From positions 237,433 to 301,432 of the forward strand of contig NZ_QPMK01000004.1 of assembly GCF_003344785.1 (NCBI RefSeq): a stretch of DNA of 64,000 nucleotides. Reading direction: 5' to 3'. The DNA is from Thalassococcus profundi. Its GTDB lineage: Bacteria; Pseudomonadota; Alphaproteobacteria; Rhodobacterales; Rhodobacteraceae. Shown in pieces: positions 60,484 through 64,000 of this stretch. Position numbers and translations under genes: made by a program. The notes below the pieces were generated by a model. It saw only the letters and a list, made by a program, of their open reading frames with translations, did not search any database and was not told the DNA's origin. Every line of letters begins with the position of its first letter. The first letter of the stretch is position 1.

Positions 60484-60834
60484 ATGCTCGACCTCATCAA
60501 CCCCGCTATCGCCCTGCTGACCGTTGCCTTCGGTCTCTTCGGCTTTCTGGCACCCCGCTACACGGCCGACGTGCTCGACCTCAGGCCCACCGACACCAAC
60601 ATGGGGCTGAGCGAGCTGCGCGCCTCCGCTGGCGGGCTCTTCGTGGCGCTGGGGCTGGGCTGCCTCGTCCTCGGCACGCCGATGGCCTATGCGATGCTGG
60701 GGGTCGCCTATGTCGGCGCCGGGGCCGGTCGGCTGGTGTCGATCGCACTCGACAATCCGCCGCGCGGCAAGGCGCTGCTCTACTTCGCCTTCGAGGCCGT
60801 GCCCGCCGCCTGGCTCATCCTCTGGAATCTTTGA
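60484..60834 (+). CDS. DUF4345-type small membrane protein
   Basis: 116 residues starting MLDLINPAIALLTVAFGLFG. Four hydrophobic segments (about residues 6-22, 45-62, 65-85 and 97-115) and the central LGLSELRASAGGLFVALG-like block (here MGLSELRASAGGLFVALG) match small DUF4345 proteins of the inner membrane. Function unknown. The in-frame ATG at 60412 overlaps the divergent amidohydrolase gap and is less likely. Confidence 0.82.
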   Translation: MLDLINPAIALLTVAFGLFGFLAPRYTADVLDLRPTDTNMGLSELRASAGGLFVALGLGCLVLGTPMAYAMLGVAYVGAGAGRLVSIALDNPPRGKALLYFAFEAVPAAWLILWNL

Positions 60835-60852
60835 CCCGACCTCACAGGCCCA

Positions 60853-60881
60853 TTGAAACCGCCGCGAACGGGGCCTATGTT
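60853..60881 (+). promoter_or_regulatory. Promoter of the tmRNA gene
   Basis: TTGAAA (60853-60858), a 17-nt spacer and TATGTT (60876-60881) give a good sigma-70-type promoter. Transcription would start near 60888, at a GTCTG-GAAA-CAGAC hairpin. Confidence 0.7.
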
Positions 60882-60887
60882 TGCTCT

Positions 60888-61197
60888 GTCTGGAAACAGA
60901 CTATGGACATAAACGCGCTCGTAATAAGCGGATCGGACCCGGGGGCGGTACCCGGCCACTCCACCATAACCCGTTCATTTGGCGGCCATGGGGTGGAAAC
61001 AGGATCGACGAACGTCTAAAGGGGTTAGCTTTGTCCCGGCTGTCTGCCACCGTTACCGGCGAAAACAGTACAATTGCAAATGACAATCGTGCTCCGGTCG
61101 CTCTGGCTGCGTAAGCAGTCCGAAGACCGAAACTTAAGCCCTTGCGCCTAGCAGCGTAAGGCGGGGTTCGCAGGCACCTGGCAACAGAAGCCTGCAC
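60888..61197 (+). ncRNA. ssrA: Permuted two-piece transfer-messenger RNA
   Basis: The acceptor piece comes first and ends CCACTCC-A-CCA (60956-60966), with a T-arm stem CCGGG/CCCGG (60939-60943, 60951-60955). A 23-nt spacer (60967-60989) separates it from the coding piece, which begins GGGGTGG (60990-60996). This pairs with CCACTCC as a 7-bp acceptor stem whose third pair is G-U, the alanine identity element. The coding piece carries the tag reading frame 61076-61114, ANDNRAPVALAA then TAA. Its 3' end near 61197 is a GCAGGC/GCCTGC hairpin. tmRNA with SmpB rescues stalled ribosomes. Outer ends are approximate. Confidence 0.95.
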
Positions 61198-61264
61198 TTT
61201 CCTCCCCCATTTCGCGAAGACCGGGCAAAGGCGTTGCGAGCAACCGCCGCGCCTCTGCATGCAA

Positions 61265-61286
61265 ACGGCGGGCCGTGACCCGCCGT
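61265..61286 (-). terminator. Hairpin after the RTX/VCBS gene
   Basis: ACGGCGGG (61265-61272) pairs perfectly with CCCGCCGT (61279-61286) around a 6-nt loop. On the minus strand a short TTT follows, 52 nt past the stop at 61338. Confidence 0.6.
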
Positions 61287-61337
61287 CTGGACTTGTCATG
61301 AGGCGCCGCACCCGTTCGGGGCACGGCGCCGATGTCG

Positions 61338-64000
61338 TCAGGTGAAGAGGAAATCGTCCGCCGCGGTCAGATCGGCGGTGGTGACGCCCTTCACGATGAT
61401 CGTGTGGCCTTCGTAATCCATCGACACGGAACTGACCCCCTGGAAGGTGACGTCGGTCAGCGCCAGTTCGGCCAGAGGATCCGCAGACCCGGCAAGGCCC
61501 TGGAAGACCAGCGTGTCGATCCCGTCCTCGTAGTCCAGCACCGCGCTTTCCCCGGCCCCGAGCGTATCGTTGAAGACGAAGTGATCCGCCCCCGCACCGC
61601 CCGCAAGCAAGTTGTCGCCCGACCCGCCGATCAGCGTGTCGTCGCCGCCCCGGCCATAAAGCCGGTCGTCGCCTGCGCCGCCGTCCATCATGTTGGCCCC
61701 GGCATTGCCCCGCATGTTGTCGGCGAACTGGGTCCCGATCAGGTTCTCGATCGAGTCGAAGGTATCGCCGGCCGCATCGCCCAGGTTGATGCCCGGGGTT
61801 TCAAGATCGACCCGGACCAGGCCGCTGGCCGAGGCATAGGACGCCGTATCGGTGCCCGCGCCACCGGCGATCAGGTCGGCGCCCGCGCCGCCTTCGAGCG
61901 TGTCGTCGCCGCCGCGTCCATAGAGCCTGTCGGACCCGGCGCCGCCCATCATGACGTTGGCCGCGCCATCGCCCCGCAGGTTGTCGTCGAAGCCGGTGCC
62001 GATCAGGTTCTCGATGGACAGGTAGCTGTCCCCCGCCGCATCGCCGAGGTTCACCGCGGCATTTGCGAGGTCGGCCCGAACCAGGCTCGTTGCCGTGGCA
62101 TAGCTCGCCGTGTCGGTGCCCGAGCCGCCATCCAGCGTATCCGCACCGCCCCGACCTTCGAGCGTGTCGTCGCCCAGGCCGCCGGTCAGGCGGTTGGCCC
62201 CGGCACCGCCGGAGAGCATGTCGTCAAAGCCCGACCCCAGCAGGTTCTCGATCGACGCATAGGTGTCGCCCGCGGCATCGCCGGTATTGGACCCCGGCGC
62301 CACCAGATCGGCGGTGACCCCGGACATTGCCCCGGCATAGGACGCGGTGTCGGTGTTGCCGCCACCGGCCAGGAAGTCGGCCCCGGCTCCGCCTTCGAGC
62401 GTGTCGTTGCCGCTGCGGCCGTAGAGGCTGTCGTCGCCCGCGCTGCCCGACAGAAGGTTGGCGGCACCGTCCCCGCGCAGGTTGTCGGCGAACTGCGACC
62501 CTGCCAGGTTCTCGATGCTCACATAGCTGTCGCCCGCCGCATCGCCGGTATTGATGCCGGGCGATTGCAGATCGGCCAGCACGCCCGCCGCGGCGCCCGC
62601 ATAGGACGCGGTATCGACACCGGTATCGCCCACGAGGATGTCCGCCCCGGCGCCGCCTTCCAGCGTGTCGTCGCCGTCCCGACCGTACAGCTTGTCGGCC
62701 CCGGCCCCGGCGATGATCACGTTGGCAAGCGCGTTGCCCCGCAGGTTGTCGTCAAAAGCCGTCCCGGTCAGGTTCTCGATGGACGCGTAGGTATCGCCCG
62801 CCGCGTCGTTGAGGTTCACACCCGGGTTCGCAAGGTCGGCCCGGACCTGGCTGGACGATCCGGCGTAGCTTGCCGTATCGGACCCGTCGCCACCGTCCAG
62901 AGCATCCGCCCCGGCGCCACCGATCAGCGTGTCCGCCCCGCCAAGCCCATTGATCGCATCCTCGTCCGCGGTGCCGGTCAGGGTCTCGCCCAGCTCGGTC
63001 CCGGTGACGGTGTTCACACCGCCTGTGATCGTGACGGAAACGTCCTGGGTAAAGCTGGCACCCGCCGCATCCTGAAGCGTGACCGTGTAGGTCTCGACGA
63101 TGCTTTCACCCACCGCCAGGAACTGTACCGCCGCGTTGTCGACGCTGAAGCTCCATGTGACCTCTCCGCCAAGGCCGCCGACGGTCGCCGCGGTGACGAT
63201 GGCCGACAGGTTGCCCAGCTGACTGCTGTGCGTGCTGCCTGCAAAGACCGCGGATGCGAGGTGTGTATCGCTCAGATCCACGTCCGAGAAGCCGATGACA
63301 CCGCTGTCGGTCAGCACCGGATCGGCGATGTCCTCCACCACGCTGCCCTCGAGGTCCGGCGACTCGCCGAGGACTGGCGCGTCGTTGCTGCCGGTGATGG
63401 CGATGGTCAGCGTCGCATTCGAGCTCGCACCCTCCGCATCCACAATGGTGTAGGTGAAGACGTCCGAGGCGCTCTCGCCCTCGGCCAGGGCGTCGGTTGC
63501 CGACAGAGTGTCGTCCAGGACGTAGCTGTAGTCGCCCATCTCGCTCACGGTCAGACGACCGTAGGTCCCGAGGATTTCGATGCGAATGGTGCCTGCATCC
63601 TCCAGGTCCGCGCCGGTGTCGCCCGCGGCGACCCCCACCACGGTCTTGCTGTCGCCGGCATCCACGTCGGTGTCGTTGACCAGCACGTTGCCCGTCGCCG
63701 ACGCGTCCACATCCTCGACCACCGCATCCTCGGCATTGTCGTCCGCCACCGCGACCGGCGCGTCGTTGCTGCCGGTGATGGCGATGGTGACCGTGGTGCT
63801 CGAGACCGCGCCTTCGCTGTCCGCCATGGTGTAGGTGAAGACGTCCGAGGCGCTCTCACCCTCGGCCAGCGCATCCGTCGCCGTGAAGGTGTCGTCCAGG
63901 GCGTAGGTGTATGCGCCGTCCTCGCCGATGGTCAGCGTGCCGTAGGTGCCGGTGATCGCCATGCCGACGGTCGCCGCATCCTCCAGGTCCGCGCCGGTGT
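61338..64000 (-). CDS. RTX/VCBS-type calcium-binding repeat protein, N-terminus outside the window
   Basis: The frame enters at the right edge and ends at 61338, giving about 887 residues. It opens with VCBS/cadherin-like units of about 95 residues ([39 protein letters not shown]). Five units of 80-90 residues follow, each with nonapeptide runs such as GGAGADTL, then [22 protein letters not shown] and SIENLIGT. The glycine-aspartate nonapeptides bind calcium and the C-terminus (DDFLFT) is typical of type I secretion substrates. It is probably a secreted adhesin or surface protein. No secretion genes are in the window. Confidence 0.88.
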   Translation of the reverse strand, partial: TGADLEDAATVGMAITGTYGTLTIGEDGAYTYALDDTFTATDALAEGESASDVFTYTMADSEGAVSSTTVTIAITGSNDAPVAVADDNAEDAVVEDVDASATGNVLVNDTDVDAGDSKTVVGVAAGDTGADLEDAGTIRIEILGTYGRLTVSEMGDYSYVLDDTLSATDALAEGESASDVFTYTIVDAEGASSNATLTIAITGSNDAPVLGESPDLEGSVVEDIADPVLTDSGVIGFSDVDLSDTHLASAVFAGSTHSSQLGNLSAIVTAATVGGLGGEVTWSFSVDNAAVQFLAVGESIVETYTVTLQDAAGASFTQDVSVTITGGVNTVTGTELGETLTGTADEDAINGLGGADTLIGGAGADALDGGDGSDTASYAGSSSQVRADLANPGVNLNDAAGDTYASIENLTGTAFDDNLRGNALANVIIAGAGADKLYGRDGDDTLEGGAGADILVGDTGVDTASYAGAAAGVLADLQSPGINTGDAAGDSYVSIENLAGSQFADNLRGDGAANLLSGSAGDDSLYGRSGNDTLEGGAGADFLAGGGNTDTASYAGAMSGVTADLVAPGSNTGDAAGDTYASIENLLGSGFDDMLSGGAGANRLTGGLGDDTLEGRGGADTLDGGSGTDTASYATATSLVRADLANAAVNLGDAAGDSYLSIENLIGTGFDDNLRGDGAANVMMGGAGSDRLYGRGGDDTLEGGAGADLIAGGAGTDTASYASASGLVRVDLETPGINLGDAAGDTFDSIENLIGTQFADNMRGNAGANMMDGGAGDDRLYGRGGDDTLIGGSGDNLLAGGAGADHFVFNDTLGAGESAVLDYEDGIDTLVFQGLAGSADPLAELALTDVTFQGVSSVSMDYEGHTIIVKGVTTADLTAADDFLFT

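Noticed and set aside
60881..61114. Small protein gene ending in ANDNRAPVALAA
   Set aside because: This is the tmRNA with its tag reading frame, not an independent protein gene.
61338..64000. Internal tandem repeats as a mobile or CRISPR-type array
   Set aside because: The periodicity is explained by the RTX and VCBS protein repeats.

Overview
The window looks like chromosomal DNA from a high-GC marine-type alphaproteobacterium of the Rhodobacterales (roseobacter group). Three things point there: a circularly permuted two-piece tmRNA gene, a GTTC-N7-GTTC type LexA box in front of uvrA, and gene neighbourhoods typical of the group (aglEFGAK with aglR, the glg cluster, tandem gap genes, gcdH with a divergent LysR gene). 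No prophage, insertion sequence, rRNA, tRNA or CRISPR array was recognised. Two genes are cut by the window edges: a PfkB kinase at the left and a large RTX/VCBS protein at the right.

Layout. 1-10 kb: PfkB kinase end, HupE/UreJ-like membrane protein, succinate-semialdehyde-type dehydrogenase, rpsB-tsf with a strong terminator, aroQ translationally coupled to an orphan LuxR regulator, and gcdH divergent from a LysR gene across a perfect inverted-repeat operator. 10-19 kb: sugar dehydrogenase, serine hydrolase, DUF808 and DoxX membrane proteins, two gap genes flanking a 47-residue membrane protein, a small DUF1127-like gene, coaD, a CBS protein and a LysR regulator. 19-27 kb: valine/isobutyrate catabolism (mmsA, acyl-CoA dehydrogenase, and a 3-hydroxyisobutyryl-CoA hydrolase that reads in frame into mmsB) with an inserted YbdK-type ligase gene, then a flavin-dependent halogenase-like gene. 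27-33 kb: a structured non-coding segment, uvrA under an SOS box, and a secreted VWA protein with five tandem beta-type repeats.

33-60 kb is a carbohydrate block. aglK, aglA, aglG, aglF and aglE (alpha-glucoside ABC transporter and alpha-glucosidase) diverge from aglR, a GH1 beta-glucosidase and glk across two AAAGCGCTTT palindromes. These are followed by glgP, glgB, glgC, glgA, glgX, malQ, pgm and a GH13-like hydrolase resembling glucosylglycerol hydrolase. Together the genes import and cleave glucosides, phosphorylate glucose, interconvert Glc-1-P and Glc-6-P, and make and degrade glycogen. Many are joined by 4- or 8-nt overlaps. 59-64 kb: an acetylpolyamine-amidohydrolase-like gene, a DUF4345 protein, ssrA and the RTX/VCBS protein.

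The observations most worth follow-up are: the hydrolase-MmsB reading frame with no stop between domains; a recurring GTTAGCGSTAAC palindrome before both gap loci, glgP and a small gene; the Asp-to-Ala change in the cofactor site of the first GAPDH; the GH13-like enzyme ending the glycogen cluster; the five-repeat VWA protein; and the inverted-repeat-bounded non-coding segment near 27.4-27.8 kb.
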